Positions 50,419-60,080 of a DNA stretch of 64,000 bases are shown one piece after another. The notes under the pieces were generated by a model that saw only the letters and a program-made list of their open reading frames with translations, made no database searches and was not told where the DNA came from. The translations under genes were made by a program, and so were the position numbers. Within the stretch, counting starts at the first letter, position 1, and each line of letters opens with the position of its first letter. Source of the DNA: Empedobacter brevis NBRC 14943 = ATCC 43319 (lineage in GTDB: Bacteria; Bacteroidota; Bacteroidia; Flavobacteriales; Weeksellaceae); assembly GCF_000382425.1 (NCBI RefSeq), contig NZ_KB908293.1, positions 186,001 to 250,000 on the forward strand, given 5' to 3'.

Positions 50419-51852
50419 TTACCATCTCCAATCTCCGGAAATTCGAAGCGGAGTTTCTAAATTTCCTTTCATTAAAGCTTCTTTTATTTCTTGTTCCTTC
50501 CATCGTTTTGAAGGAATTTCTTTTAAATTACTCAATTGGTACAATAAATATGTTTCTAAAATAACATTGTTTTTTAGTCCCATTTCCTCCACATAATCAA
50601 ACGTATCACAGTTTGCATGATAACAATTCAACGCTCCTTTTGCGAATTGGCTGTCAGATAAACCAATAATCGGCACACCTTGTAGCATAAATGGCTGATG
50701 ATCCGAATGTAAATCTACACTTGCAAAAGTTTTCAATTTAAAATCCGGAATTACTTTTTGTACATCTTGTGCATAATCAGTTAAGATTGGCAAATTACTT
50801 TCCATTGTTGAATAATAGGATTTTGGATTAGTTGTCATGTCCATATTCGACATTGCTTTTATTTGATCGATTGAACCATCGTTCAACGCCTGGTTCACAT
50901 AATGTTTAGAACCAACTAATCCCACTTCTTCTCCCATAAACAAAACAAATTCTATTGTTCTTTCATTTGAAAGATTTAGTTTTTTAAACGTACGAGCTAT
51001 ATCAATCACAGAAAAACTTCCTACACCATTGTCAATTGCTCCTGTAGCTAAATCCCAACTGTCTAGGTGTCCTCCCAAAACTATTTTTTCATTTGGAAAT
51101 TTCGAACCAATTTTTTTCGCAATAATGTTACGACCTTTCATTTGTCCAACATCATTTTTCATGTCAATCTTCGCGACTTCTTTGCCTTTTTTTAATAACT
51201 CTTTAATCTTCAATCCATCTTCCAGACTAATATTAAGAGCAGGAATTTTGATGATTTCTCCCGTAACTGATGCTGTTCCTGTTAATAAAATTTCTCCTGC
51301 CGGACGATTAAATAAAATAATTCCTTTAGCACCATATTTTTCTGCTAAAGCCGTTTTTTCGGAACGATGTAGATTTTCGGTATCTTTCGGCGTTTCTTCT
51401 AACAAACCAAGTGCTGCAAAAACGATTTTACCTTTTACATTAGTTCCAATTCTTTTGTAATCTTCTTCCAAACCATTTCCCAAATCAATCAATTCTCCCG
51501 AAAGTTTAACATTTGCAGGTGAATGTGCTAAAGCTACGGCCTTGATAGGCTGATTGTTAATTTTTAAATCTAAACTTTTGCGATTCCATCCGCTAAAAGA
51601 GAACGTTTGAAATGAAACATCATAACCATAAGAACGCAATAAACTTGCCGCATATTCTTCTGCTTTCCTTCCATTTTCAGTTCCTGTAGCACGATGACCA
51701 ATTGTTTCGGTTGCTTTTTTTAATTGCTGGTAAGCCTCAGAATTTTGTTGTACTTCCTGATGAATCAACTCTAAGACTTGTTGATTAGTTTGCGCAGATA
51801 AATTCATGGTAGTAGAGATTAAACCAAGTGTTAATAAAAATTTCGATTTCAT
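50419..51852 (-). CDS. Secreted M28-family metallopeptidase
   Basis: The 477-residue protein has a signal peptide (LLTLGLISTTMNLSAQ). The di-zinc M28 site is visible: VLGGHLDSWDLATGAIDNGVG (His and first bridging Asp, about residues 258-278), FMGEEVGLVGS (Glu pair, about 305-315), and SVDLHSDHQPF (about 380-390). A PA-type insert (GAKGIILFNRPAGE) occurs near residues 173-186. This is the layout of carboxypeptidase Q-like exopeptidases, acting on peptides in the periplasm or outside the cell. Confidence 0.88.
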   Translation of the reverse strand: MKSKFLLTLGLISTTMNLSAQTNQQVLELIHQEVQQNSEAYQQLKKATETIGHRATGTENGRKAEEYAASLLRSYGYDVSFQTFSFSGWNRKSLDLKINNQPIKAVALAHSPANVKLSGELIDLGNGLEEDYKRIGTNVKGKIVFAALGLLEETPKDTENLHRSEKTALAEKYGAKGIILFNRPAGEILLTGTASVTGEIIKIPALNISLEDGLKIKELLKKGKEVAKIDMKNDVGQMKGRNIIAKKIGSKFPNEKIVLGGHLDSWDLATGAIDNGVGSFSVIDIARTFKKLNLSNERTIEFVLFMGEEVGLVGSKHYVNQALNDGSIDQIKAMSNMDMTTNPKSYYSTMESNLPILTDYAQDVQKVIPDFKLKTFASVDLHSDHQPFMLQGVPIIGLSDSQFAKGALNCYHANCDTFDYVEEMGLKNNVILETYLLYQLSNLKEIPSKRWKEQEIKEALMKGNLETPLRISGDWRW

Positions 51853-52072
51853 GTGTGAGTATTTCTTTAAACTTAGGAAGGATTTTGGAAATATGAAATA
51901 AAAATAACAGGAAATTTTACTCTAATTAAGAATATTACCAAAAAAGCATAAATAAATAATTACCATAACATTATAATCAGCCTTTTAAATCTTTCCTAGA
52001 AAATAACAACTCTTCTGAGTTACAATTAAACGGCAAAATCTATACGGTAATTTTCAGATTTTCCGAATTATT

Positions 52073-52654
52073 TTATTTCCAGAGCAATTTCAATTCAACC
52101 TTATATTTTCCGGCATAAGGTTTTGGATTAGTAGGTTTCTCCGAAATCGAAAATTGATACATTCCCCGAGCTGGCAAATCAAAAATAGTTTCTTTCCCAA
52201 AAGGACCTCCTTTTATCGAATCAGCAGGACCTTTGATATGATTAATACGAATATTAGCTGTCGAATCCTCCGCAGAGATTTTAAGCCACACTTTTTTTGC
52301 AGAATCGGCATTAAATGTAAACGTATTAGTCTGTCCGGCTACTTTTACAGGCTCTGACTTTGCTTTTGCGTAACTAACTTCTAAATTTTCAGTAGTATTA
52401 TTGGCACTTAATGGAACAATCTTATCTGAATTTGAAACGACTTTTTGAGGAACTTTTTTGATATCTTTTTTTGTCGAATTTATTGTTTTTCTCTCCTCTT
52501 TCATCACATCTTCCGTGATGGGTTGATCTTTTTTAACCAAACTTTTATAAGCTGAGTCCACTCCTATTTTACTTGGGTAGATTGTCGGGGTAGATTTATC
52601 CTCGCAACTGTAAAAAGTTAAAAATGTAATAAAAGCAATAAAAGTCCATTTCAT
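52073..52654 (-). CDS. Lipoprotein with GPFGKE-type C-terminal domain
   Basis: The 193-residue lipoprotein has the lipobox FYSC at residues 14-17, then a low-complexity Lys/Thr-rich linker (to about 100). The C-terminal beta-domain contains GGPFGKETIFDLPARGMYQFSI and ends YAGKYKVELKLLW. The domain is shared with the next gene on the same strand, so the pair arose by duplication. The function is unknown; the domain looks like a small immunoglobulin-like sandwich. Confidence 0.65.
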   Translation of the reverse strand: MKWTFIAFITFLTFYSCEDKSTPTIYPSKIGVDSAYKSLVKKDQPITEDVMKEERKTINSTKKDIKKVPQKVVSNSDKIVPLSANNTTENLEVSYAKAKSEPVKVAGQTNTFTFNADSAKKVWLKISAEDSTANIRINHIKGPADSIKGGPFGKETIFDLPARGMYQFSISEKPTNPKPYAGKYKVELKLLWK

Positions 52655-52681
52655 AACAGAAAAATTCTGTTGTAAAAGTAG

Positions 52682-53167
52682 TTATTTTAACTGCAATTTC
52701 AATGTATATTTTCCTTCAAATGGATCACCTTGCATCAAACTTTCACCAATTCGGATTTGATACAAACCTTTTTCAGTCAATTCATAATTCAATTCTTTCC
52801 CAAATGGACCATCAGTTTCATTATTTGGCGAAATAATTTGGTTAATTCTAACGTTGGTAAGCCTATTCTGAGGAATAATTTGAATCGAAACAGATGTTGA
52901 AGAGTCGTTTCGGAAACTGAATGTTTGCTGTTCTTTCGCAAGCTTAACTATTTCAAATTCGCCTTTACCATTGATAAGATTTAGCTCTGAATGAGTACTA
53001 ATCTTAGGTGAAGAGTCCGCAATTTCACGCATAGGAGAATGATTTACAACAGATTTCTGTCTAACTTCTCCTTCTCCTATTGTAATGGTTTGACTTTTTG
53101 TGATACAATAGATGAAGATAGCGCCAATAGCTATTGATAAAATAATAATGGGTCTATATTTTTTCAT
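52682..53167 (-). CDS. Membrane-anchored paralogue of the GPFGKE lipoprotein
   Basis: The 161-residue protein has an N-terminal membrane anchor (IIILSIAIGAIFIYCIT, cysteine near 21). Its C-terminal domain is homologous to that of the preceding entry: DGPFGKELNYELTEKGLYQIRI, then FEGKYTLKLQLK. The two genes are 27 bases apart and likely form one transcript. No function is known. Confidence 0.65.
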   Translation of the reverse strand: MKKYRPIIILSIAIGAIFIYCITKSQTITIGEGEVRQKSVVNHSPMREIADSSPKISTHSELNLINGKGEFEIVKLAKEQQTFSFRNDSSTSVSIQIIPQNRLTNVRINQIISPNNETDGPFGKELNYELTEKGLYQIRIGESLMQGDPFEGKYTLKLQLK

Positions 53168-53216
53168 TATTGTAAATTTGTGTCTTAATGAAATACAAAT
53201 TCTGAACCAAACTAAT

Positions 53217-53963
53217 ATGTTATTTTACAAAAATATTGGAGAAGGAAAGCCTTTGGTCTTTTTACATGGCTTTTTAGAGAATCATAAAATATGGAATCGT
53301 ATCAAAAATGATTTGAAAGACCGTTTTCAAATTATTACAATCGATTTACCGGGTCACGGAAATTCAACCAATCATCGTGATGTAAATACCATGGAAGAAA
53401 TGGCGGAAGATGTTATGGTTGTCCTTGACGAATTGAAGGTTGATAAAGCGACTTTTATAGGTCATTCGATGGGAGGCTATGTAACCTGCGCATTAACAGA
53501 ACTTTTCCCGGATCGGGTAGAAAAAATCGTTTTAATAAACTCATCAACCTTACCCGATGATGAAGCAAAGAAAAATCAACGATTGAAAGCTTGTGAAACT
53601 GCCCGTCGAAATTTTAATGCATTGGTAAGTTTCAGTATGCCGACATTATTTGCAGCTCATCACCGTGGTGATTTTAAAGAAGAATTACAATATGTAAAAG
53701 AAATCGCCTTAACCACTCCAATTGAAGGTGTTTGTGCAGCATTAAAAGGAATGCGTGAACGCCCGAACCGCTCTTCAATTTTGTATGATTTTAAAGGAGA
53801 TATTCATATTATTGTTGGACTGAATGATGAAACTGTTAATCCGGAATTATTTTTAACTCTGATTCCGGATTCCCCAAATATTCACCTTCATAAATTCAAT
53901 AGTGGACATATGGCTTTTATGGAAAACTATGATGAAGTATTGACTATTCTGCAATCGCTTTAA
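53217..53963 (+). CDS. Alpha/beta hydrolase
   Basis: The 248-residue hydrolase has an oxyanion FLHGFLENHKIW near residues 14-25, a nucleophile elbow GHSMGGY near 83-89, an acid in VGLNDETVNP near 202-211 and a catalytic His in NSGHMAFME near 227-235. Family members are esterases, C-C hydrolases or thioesterases. ATG 53217 is chosen because the upstream frame overlaps the divergent lipoprotein gene. It ends 4 bases inside the convergent tadA gene. Confidence 0.88.
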   Translation: MLFYKNIGEGKPLVFLHGFLENHKIWNRIKNDLKDRFQIITIDLPGHGNSTNHRDVNTMEEMAEDVMVVLDELKVDKATFIGHSMGGYVTCALTELFPDRVEKIVLINSSTLPDDEAKKNQRLKACETARRNFNALVSFSMPTLFAAHHRGDFKEELQYVKEIALTTPIEGVCAALKGMRERPNRSSILYDFKGDIHIIVGLNDETVNPELFLTLIPDSPNIHLHKFNSGHMAFMENYDEVLTILQSL

Positions 53964-54400
53964 CGTTTGCGAAGAAAGAATTCTTTCATCAATTGGCTAC
54001 ATTCATTTTCCATTATTCCTGAAATAATCTCGGTTTTTGGGTGCAGCTCTCCGATTTTAGCTTTGAAACCTCGTTTTTCATCAGAAGCACCGTAAACAAC
54101 TTTTGATATTTGGCTCCAATACAAAGCACCGCCGCACATTACGCAAGGCTCTAAGGTTACATACAACGTACAATCTTGCAGGTATTTTCCGCCCAAATAG
54201 TTTGCGGCAGATGTAATGGCCTGCATTTCAGCATGAGCGGTAACATCAGTTAATGTTTCGGTTAAATTATGTGCTTTCGCAATAATTTTGTTATTACAAA
54301 CGATGACAGCTCCTACAGGAATTTCATCTCGTTCAAAAGCAGTCACAGCTTCATTGAAAGCTATCCGCATAAAATACTCGTCTGTAAAAAGGTTTTCCAT
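53960..54400 (-). CDS. tadA: tRNA-specific adenosine deaminase
   Basis: The 146-residue CDA-fold deaminase has zinc ligands in THAEMQAI (HAE, about residues 54-61) and EPCVMCGGALYW (PCxxC, about 83-94). TadA converts A34 to inosine in tRNA-Arg(ACG). The C-terminal helix and length are typical. It converges with and overlaps the alpha/beta hydrolase gene by 4 bases. Confidence 0.9.
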   Translation of the reverse strand: MENLFTDEYFMRIAFNEAVTAFERDEIPVGAVIVCNNKIIAKAHNLTETLTDVTAHAEMQAITSAANYLGGKYLQDCTLYVTLEPCVMCGGALYWSQISKVVYGASDEKRGFKAKIGELHPKTEIISGIMENECSQLMKEFFLRKR

Positions 54401-54475
54401 TTCAAAAATTTAAAGCAAAAATAATCATTTCCAAATTGGATATTCGATACATTTGCACAAATTGATGCCTAAAAT

Positions 54476-55381
54476 ATGAATCAATCAAGATATATCATCG
54501 CGGCTGTTATCACCTACTTCATATGGGGATTCTTTAGTTTCGGACTCAAACCGATTGCAGGTTATCCTCCATTGGATATTTTATTTTTCAGGCTGTATGT
54601 TTCTGTTTTCTTTTTGATTGTAATCAATGTTGGCTTTCGACGAAAAAAAATGAAAGCTGATTGGGATTTATTCAACTCTTTTGACAAAAATATACAGAAG
54701 AAACTGGGAAGTTTAATTGTTGGTGGCTCATTGATTTTAATGACCAACTGGTTGATGTTTATCATTGTCATGAATCATATTAGCGTACAGGCTGCATCGC
54801 TTTCATATTTGGTTTGTCCGATTATAACAACCGTTTTGGCTTTCTTAATTCTAAAAGAACATTTAACCAAAATAAAATGGTTTGCTGTAGGAATTAGTCT
54901 TTTAGCATGTTTGGTTCTTTCTATAGGTCATCTCATCGATTTGGTTTACAGCTTGATTGTAGCTTGTTCCTTTGCCTTATATATTATCATTCAAAGAAGT
55001 TTAAATGTTTTTGACAGCTTTAATCTTCTGATGACGCAATTATTAATTGTTGCCGTCTTAATGTTGCCTTTGGTTTTTATATTTTCAGGCCCAATTCCAA
55101 CCGAAACTATTTTTTACCAATGTGTATTGATGATTGTTGTTTTGTTTACAATTATTCCAATGTTCTTAAATAATTTTGCATTAAAGGGAATCGATTCGTC
55201 AACTGTTGGAATTTTAATTTATTTGAATCCGATTATGAATTTCATTCTTGCGATTTTTTATTACAAGGAAGCTGTTTCTCCAATGCAAATGATTGGTTAT
55301 AGTTTGATTCTTTTAGCCATTCTCGTCTTTAATTCAAAAACGATATTTAACTTAAAAAAGTTAAAAAAATCCGAAGTTTAA
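54476..55381 (+). CDS. rarD: RarD-type EamA transporter
   Basis: This 301-residue membrane protein has ten membrane segments and two EamA repeats, each about 140 residues. The start ITYFIWGFFSFGLKPIAGYPPLDILFFRLY is the RarD signature, and the second repeat ends STVGILIYLNPIMNFILAIFYYKEAVS. It is probably an exporter of small metabolites; the substrate is unknown. A perfect palindromic terminator overlaps its stop codon. Confidence 0.85.
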   Translation: MNQSRYIIAAVITYFIWGFFSFGLKPIAGYPPLDILFFRLYVSVFFLIVINVGFRRKKMKADWDLFNSFDKNIQKKLGSLIVGGSLILMTNWLMFIIVMNHISVQAASLSYLVCPIITTVLAFLILKEHLTKIKWFAVGISLLACLVLSIGHLIDLVYSLIVACSFALYIIIQRSLNVFDSFNLLMTQLLIVAVLMLPLVFIFSGPIPTETIFYQCVLMIVVLFTIIPMFLNNFALKGIDSSTVGILIYLNPIMNFILAIFYYKEAVSPMQMIGYSLILLAILVFNSKTIFNLKKLKKSEV

Positions 55382-55397
55382 ACTTCGGATTTTTTTT
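55364..55397. terminator. Bidirectional palindromic terminator
   Basis: AAATCCGAAGTT / AACTTCGGATTT, flanked by A and T runs. The rarD stop codon lies at its centre. Confidence 0.88.
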
Positions 55398-55416
55398 AAT
55401 AAATAGATATTTTAGA

Positions 55417-56496
55417 TTATTTTTTGACTAAAACTGCATTTGGCCCAATACCTGTTGTGATTGCAGGATATTGAAGAGCTCCTTGTATGTTGTAAATATA
55501 TAAATTCCCATTTGAAGTAAAATCTACTGCATCCAACACATAGAATTTGTTATCTTCTACATCAAACCCGTATACATTTTTAGCACTTGTGATAAAATCT
55601 GCTTTCGTAGGTAATGTCGTTGCATTTAATGCCATTGAATAAACAGAATTATTCAGAACATAAAAAAGTTTGTTATTTTCTTCAACCATAAAGCCAGGAT
55701 GCTCACCATCCTTAAAGTTTAATTCTAATTTATCCTCTGTTGATAAATTGTAACGAACCAACTTTCCTTTTGTTTCAGCCCCCCAAGAAACTCCTTGTGA
55801 CAACACATATAAGTTTCCATTTTCTACTGTTAAATCTGTTGGAACATCTCCTACATTGACCGTTTTTTTATCTTTGGTTTTTGTATCAAGAACCGTAACG
55901 GTTTTTCCAACACCGTAACCACCTTTTTGAGCTATATACAGTTTTCCATTCTCCAATACCATCTTTTCCGGTCCTTCATCTACTTTATATTTTTCAACGA
56001 AAGATAAATCGCTGATTTTATATTTTGCAATAAAATCATCAGTTGTCACATTCGGATTCCCCCAGTTAGAGATATACAAAAAATCGTTATCAGAAACAAT
56101 ATAACGAGGATTATTCATATTTTCACCTGCAGAAATAGTGGCAATTTTTTTGAATGTCGTATTGTCAACAACTTCTACTTTATTCGATGCATTTACCACA
56201 ACATACAGCTTATTCCCTTTTTCATAAAAACTTTGTGCTACAGAACCCAATTGAGCACCAGCATTCGCCGTCTTGTAAATGTTTTGAATAGGATTTGTTT
56301 GACTGATATCTTTCGTCGGATCAAAATAGGTAATATCAGCATTTGCAGAATTAAAATTTCCTTCATTTAAAATAAAAACCCCTTTTGAATAAGTTCCGTT
56401 TTCCGGATCATTATTTGGTCCGTCATCATCATTTGAACAAGATTGTAAAAATAATCCTGCCAAAACTACTAAAGCAATTGATTTAAATTTCGTCAT
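55417..56496 (-). CDS. BtuG-like surface beta-propeller lipoprotein
   Basis: The 359-residue lipoprotein has the lipobox LQSC (about residue 20) followed by an acidic SNDDDGPNND stretch, as in surface-exported Bacteroidota lipoproteins. Repeated strands (NKLYVVVNASNKVEVVD, NDFLYISNWGN, GKLYIAQKGGYG, GNLYVLSQG, NKFYVLDAVD) suggest a YncE/DUF5074-type seven-bladed propeller. It is 4 bases downstream of btuB under a cobalamin riboswitch, the position of BtuG, which captures B12 on the cell surface and hands it to BtuB. The BtuG role is inferred from context. Confidence 0.8.
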   Translation of the reverse strand: MTKFKSIALVVLAGLFLQSCSNDDDGPNNDPENGTYSKGVFILNEGNFNSANADITYFDPTKDISQTNPIQNIYKTANAGAQLGSVAQSFYEKGNKLYVVVNASNKVEVVDNTTFKKIATISAGENMNNPRYIVSDNDFLYISNWGNPNVTTDDFIAKYKISDLSFVEKYKVDEGPEKMVLENGKLYIAQKGGYGVGKTVTVLDTKTKDKKTVNVGDVPTDLTVENGNLYVLSQGVSWGAETKGKLVRYNLSTEDKLELNFKDGEHPGFMVEENNKLFYVLNNSVYSMALNATTLPTKADFITSAKNVYGFDVEDNKFYVLDAVDFTSNGNLYIYNIQGALQYPAITTGIGPNAVLVKK

Positions 56497-56500
56497 CGTT

Positions 56501-58303
56501 TTAAAATTTTATTTGTATTTGTATCATATAATTTGTTCCGGGTTGCCAACGGTTTTCTTGTGTTTGATATTTCTGATTAAATAAATTATTCACTTTCATA
56601 GAAACGCTATAAAGTGGTGAAATCTTATAATTCAATCCTAAATTTGTAAGCCAGAAATCATCTAATTTAGCCGATTCATCTGCTAAGGTAAACACTTTAC
56701 TTGTATAAATATTTTGTACAAAAGCAGATAAGCGTTTGTAAGTATATTGTATACTCGCCGTCCATTTATGATTTGGAGAATATATCAATTCCTTATTTTT
56801 CAATTTATCTTTCGTTTTCGTAAAGCCATAGGTAGTGTTAAAGTTGAACGCATTCCATTTGTAATTTCCAATCACCTCAACACCATACGTTTCCACTTTG
56901 TTTACATTTCGCGGAACCCAATAAGAAGAATTCATTGGAATCCATTGAATCATATTTTTGATATTATTGTAAAAAACATTCGTCTGAATTGTTAAATTTT
57001 TACAGATAAAATCATTTCCAATTTCGAATTGATCAGCTGACTCCGATTTTAAATCCGGATTTCCTCCTGTTTTCCAAAACAAATCATTGTATGTTGGATT
57101 TCGGAAGTTTTTCGAAACATTTCCTCTCAATTGATATGCGTGAGTTGGACGATAATTAAACCCAAAAGAATAAATAAAAGGATTATTGTAAGTATTCGAA
57201 AAATCTTGGCGAATACTCGCTTCGTAGTTCAAAACATCCGATAATTTATGCTTCGCAAGCAATGCAAGATTGAATGAGTTTTGATCACTTTTACTCAAAT
57301 TATTTCCACTTCCTTCATTATAAAAGGCTTCAGATAGAACAGCTAATTCGAAATTTTCTGTGAATTGATGATTCAAATAATATTTCAACACATAATTGTC
57401 TACTTTTAAATCATCCGTATAATCAGAATGAATATTGGGATAAAAGCTACTTTCCTCTCTGATATACGCTAACTTTAGTTGTGATTTCCATTTATCATTC
57501 GGATTAAAATTCCATTCCGTCAAAACACGGTAATCTTGATTAGCATAACCCGAAGGAGTTGAACCAATATCAGCCAAAGGAAATTCACGATGTCCAAAAT
57601 TGAACATTGAATAGACTTTCAATTCATTTTTCGGATTAATCTTGTACCCCAAATTGGCATTAAGTGTATTGAAGTAATATTTTCCGTTCAGGTTCCTCTT
57701 CATGTAATTCGGTATCTTATAATCGTTATCAGATTGATTTCGCTCATAATCTATCGAAGTACTAAAATTAGCTGCACTATACTTCAATTGGTATTTGCCT
57801 ATCCATGTATCAAAACTTCCGTAACCTAAATTTATTTTTTGCTGCCACCCTTTGTTATAATCAAATTTGTTCAGTAAATGGATTGTTCCGCCAATTGCTC
57901 CTGTTCCGTATGCAATACTTCCTCCTCCGGGTTTTACAAGAATTCCGTCAAAAGAATTGCTTCCAAACAAATTAAAATCAGTTTGTCCCGTTGTTTGAGA
58001 ATTCACATTGATTCCGTTCCAAACAACTGCCGTATGCGAAGCCAATGTTCCTCGAAACGAAGGAGAAGAAACCATACCACGCCCATTTTCTTTAAAATAA
58101 ATTGGTGTTTGCGCTTGCAAAACTTGCGTCAGTTGAGCGGGATTTTGTTCCAGAACACTATCATTTAATTTGATAATACTTTGAGATTTGTAATGATTTT
58201 GGAGAAATGCATCGTTTAAAACCAAAGGTTCCAAACCTATAGTATCTGTCTGCGCAAAAGCTATTTCTGATATAAAAATAAAGTAAAGAAAACGTTTTTT
58301 CAT
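56501..58303 (-). CDS. btuB: TonB-dependent cobalamin receptor
   Basis: The 600-residue outer-membrane receptor has a signal peptide (FLYFIFISEIAFAQ) and a plug domain (LVLNDAFLQNHYKSQSI near 27-43; VWNGINVNSQTTGQTDF near 93-109). A 22-strand-type barrel follows, ending in the aromatic YMIQIQIKF. It imports B12 using TonB energy. A cobalamin riboswitch lies upstream on the same strand and the gene is paired with a BtuG-like lipoprotein, so cobalamin is the likely substrate. Confidence 0.88.
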   Translation of the reverse strand: MKKRFLYFIFISEIAFAQTDTIGLEPLVLNDAFLQNHYKSQSIIKLNDSVLEQNPAQLTQVLQAQTPIYFKENGRGMVSSPSFRGTLASHTAVVWNGINVNSQTTGQTDFNLFGSNSFDGILVKPGGGSIAYGTGAIGGTIHLLNKFDYNKGWQQKINLGYGSFDTWIGKYQLKYSAANFSTSIDYERNQSDNDYKIPNYMKRNLNGKYYFNTLNANLGYKINPKNELKVYSMFNFGHREFPLADIGSTPSGYANQDYRVLTEWNFNPNDKWKSQLKLAYIREESSFYPNIHSDYTDDLKVDNYVLKYYLNHQFTENFELAVLSEAFYNEGSGNNLSKSDQNSFNLALLAKHKLSDVLNYEASIRQDFSNTYNNPFIYSFGFNYRPTHAYQLRGNVSKNFRNPTYNDLFWKTGGNPDLKSESADQFEIGNDFICKNLTIQTNVFYNNIKNMIQWIPMNSSYWVPRNVNKVETYGVEVIGNYKWNAFNFNTTYGFTKTKDKLKNKELIYSPNHKWTASIQYTYKRLSAFVQNIYTSKVFTLADESAKLDDFWLTNLGLNYKISPLYSVSMKVNNLFNQKYQTQENRWQPGTNYMIQIQIKF

Positions 58304-58352
58304 ATTAAAATTTGTTCTTCCTCCGAAAACATTTCCTATTTAAATAGTTAAT

Positions 58353-58494
58353 CATGGCAGGTTTTCTGACTTATTCTACTCTTTCTTTCCATTTTTACAC
58401 AGAAAAGATTATTTGGAATTAACAGTTGCGGGGACAGTTTTGGACTTTAACCAAATTCTCTTTTAACTCACTCTTTGAGCACCATTTTGTGCAA
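58353..58494 (-). ncRNA. Cobalamin riboswitch controlling btuB
   Basis: On the minus strand, core elements in order are ATGGTGC, ACTGTCCCCGCAACTGT and AGTCAGAAAACCTGCC, the consensus of B12-sensing riboswitches. It lies 50 bases before the btuB start. With B12 bound it should switch off uptake. Confidence 0.92.
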
Positions 58495-58628
58495 ATGTAA
58501 AGAAAAGCGTTTTAAATTATAACACATAGACTGTTAAATCGTTAACATTTAATTAATAACAAATTTGTTTTATTTGTACAGTCCTCAAAATCATTATATC
58601 TAGTGATTTTTTGCAGAGGAGAGAGAAT

Positions 58629-58636
58629 TAAATTTG
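58629..58636 (+). promoter_or_regulatory. -7 box before the TM2 gene
   Basis: TAAATTTG matches TAnnTTTG, 39 bases before the start codon. The -33 box is not clear. The rest of the 58495-58674 gap shows nothing else I can name. Confidence 0.45.
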
Positions 58637-58674
58637 TACCAATAAAAAACGATTATCAATAAACTTTAAAAACT

Positions 58675-58926
58675 ATGGAAAATAATCAACCATACAGATC
58701 AGAAAAGAAATTAGTTGCCGGAATTTTAGGAATATTAGTTGGATATTTAGGCATTCATAAATTTTATTTAGGCTATACAAAAGAAGGTATTATTCAAATT
58801 GTTGCAACATTTATCACATTCGGTTTAGCAGGAATCATAGGTTTCGTAGAAGGAATTATTTACTTAATAAAACCTGATCAAGAATTTGATAAAACATACG
58901 TAGAAGGACGCAAAGGTTGGTTCTAA
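58675..58926 (+). CDS. TM2 domain protein
   Basis: The 83-residue protein has the TM2 double-spanning domain: KKLVAGILGILVGYLGIHKFYLGY then IIQIVATFITFGLAGIIGFVEGIIYL. TM2 proteins are small inner-membrane proteins of unclear role. It is monocistronic with its own promoter box and terminator. Confidence 0.88.
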   Translation: MENNQPYRSEKKLVAGILGILVGYLGIHKFYLGYTKEGIIQIVATFITFGLAGIIGFVEGIIYLIKPDQEFDKTYVEGRKGWF

Positions 58927-58956
58927 ATCAGTTCTTATCTTTTAAAATAGGATGTC

Positions 58957-58992
58957 TCCCAAAACAGTTTAGTGCCGTTTTGGGATTTTTTT
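58957..58992 (+). terminator. Terminator after the TM2 gene
   Basis: CCCAAAAC / GTTTTGGG with an 11-base loop and T-run. Confidence 0.8.
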
Positions 58993-59030
58993 GTACTTAA
59001 TTCGTATTTAATAATTACCAAGTTTTTTAC

Positions 59031-59038
59031 TACATTTG
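59031..59038 (+). promoter_or_regulatory. -7 box before pdhB
   Basis: TACATTTG matches TAnnTTTG, about 40 bases before the start codon. No good -33 box. Confidence 0.5.
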
Positions 59039-59078
59039 CTTTTAGGAAAAAATATAATAAAGAACGAAATCGCATAAA

Positions 59079-60056
59079 ATGGCTATAAAAACATTTAGAG
59101 AAGTAATCGCGGAGGCAATGAGTGAAGAAATGCGTCGCGATGAATCTATATTTTTAATTGGAGAAGAAGTAGCAGAATACAATGGAGCATACAAAGCTTC
59201 GAAAGGAATGTTAGATGAATTTGGTCCGGAACGTGTAATTGATGCACCTATTGCTGAAGCTGGTTTTTCTGGTATTGCTATTGGTTCTACAATGACTGGT
59301 TGTCGTCCAATTGTAGAATACATGACATTCAACTTCTCATTAGTGTCTATTGACCAAATTATCAATAACGCTGCAAAAATTTATCAAATGTCAGGAGGAC
59401 AATTCAATTGTCCAATTGTATTTAGAGGACCAACTGCTTCTGCAGGACAGTTAGGAGCAACTCACTCACAAGCTTTTGAAAACTGGTATGCAAATGTACC
59501 TGGCCTTAAAGTAATTGTTCCATCGAATCCTTATGATGCAAAAGGGTTATTAAAATCCGCAATTCGTGATAACGATCCTGTTATTTTCATGGAGTCTGAA
59601 CAGATGTATGGAGATAAAATGGAAATGCCGGACGAAGAATATACAATCGAAATCGGTAAAGCTGAAATTAAACGTGAAGGAACTGATGTTACATTAGTTT
59701 CATTCGGTAAAATTATCAAACAAGCTTACATTGCTGCAGATGAATTAGCAAAAGAAGGAATCAGTGTAGAAGTAATCGATTTACGTACAGTTCGCCCATT
59801 AGATTATGATACAATCTTCAAATCTGTGAAGAAAACAAATCGTTTGGTTGTTTTAGAAGAAGCTTGGCCTTTTGCTTCTGTTGCTTCAGAAATTACTTAT
59901 ATGGTTCAACAAAAAGCTTTCGACTATTTAGATGCGCCAATCAAACGTATTACAACGAAAGATACATCAGCACCTTACGCTCCAAACTTATATGAAACTT
60001 GGATTCCAAATGCAAAAGATGTAATTGAAGCTGTAAAATCAGTTATGTATAAATAA
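59079..60056 (+). CDS. pdhB: Pyruvate dehydrogenase E1 component beta subunit
   Basis: The 325-residue subunit is full length for E1-beta. Conserved segments are FLIGEEVAEYNGAYKASKG (residues 23-41), RVIDAPIAEAGFSGIAIGSTMTG (about 51-73) and HSQAFENWYANVPGLKVIVPSNPYDAKGLL (about 129-158). The thiamine-pyrophosphate-binding alpha subunit is not adjacent. In Flavobacteriia pdhB often stands apart from pdhA. A branched-chain 2-oxoacid E1-beta is an alternative. Confidence 0.88.
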   Translation: MAIKTFREVIAEAMSEEMRRDESIFLIGEEVAEYNGAYKASKGMLDEFGPERVIDAPIAEAGFSGIAIGSTMTGCRPIVEYMTFNFSLVSIDQIINNAAKIYQMSGGQFNCPIVFRGPTASAGQLGATHSQAFENWYANVPGLKVIVPSNPYDAKGLLKSAIRDNDPVIFMESEQMYGDKMEMPDEEYTIEIGKAEIKREGTDVTLVSFGKIIKQAYIAADELAKEGISVEVIDLRTVRPLDYDTIFKSVKKTNRLVVLEEAWPFASVASEITYMVQQKAFDYLDAPIKRITTKDTSAPYAPNLYETWIPNAKDVIEAVKSVMYK

Positions 60057-60080
60057 TATAAGATTTATCAACTATATTTG

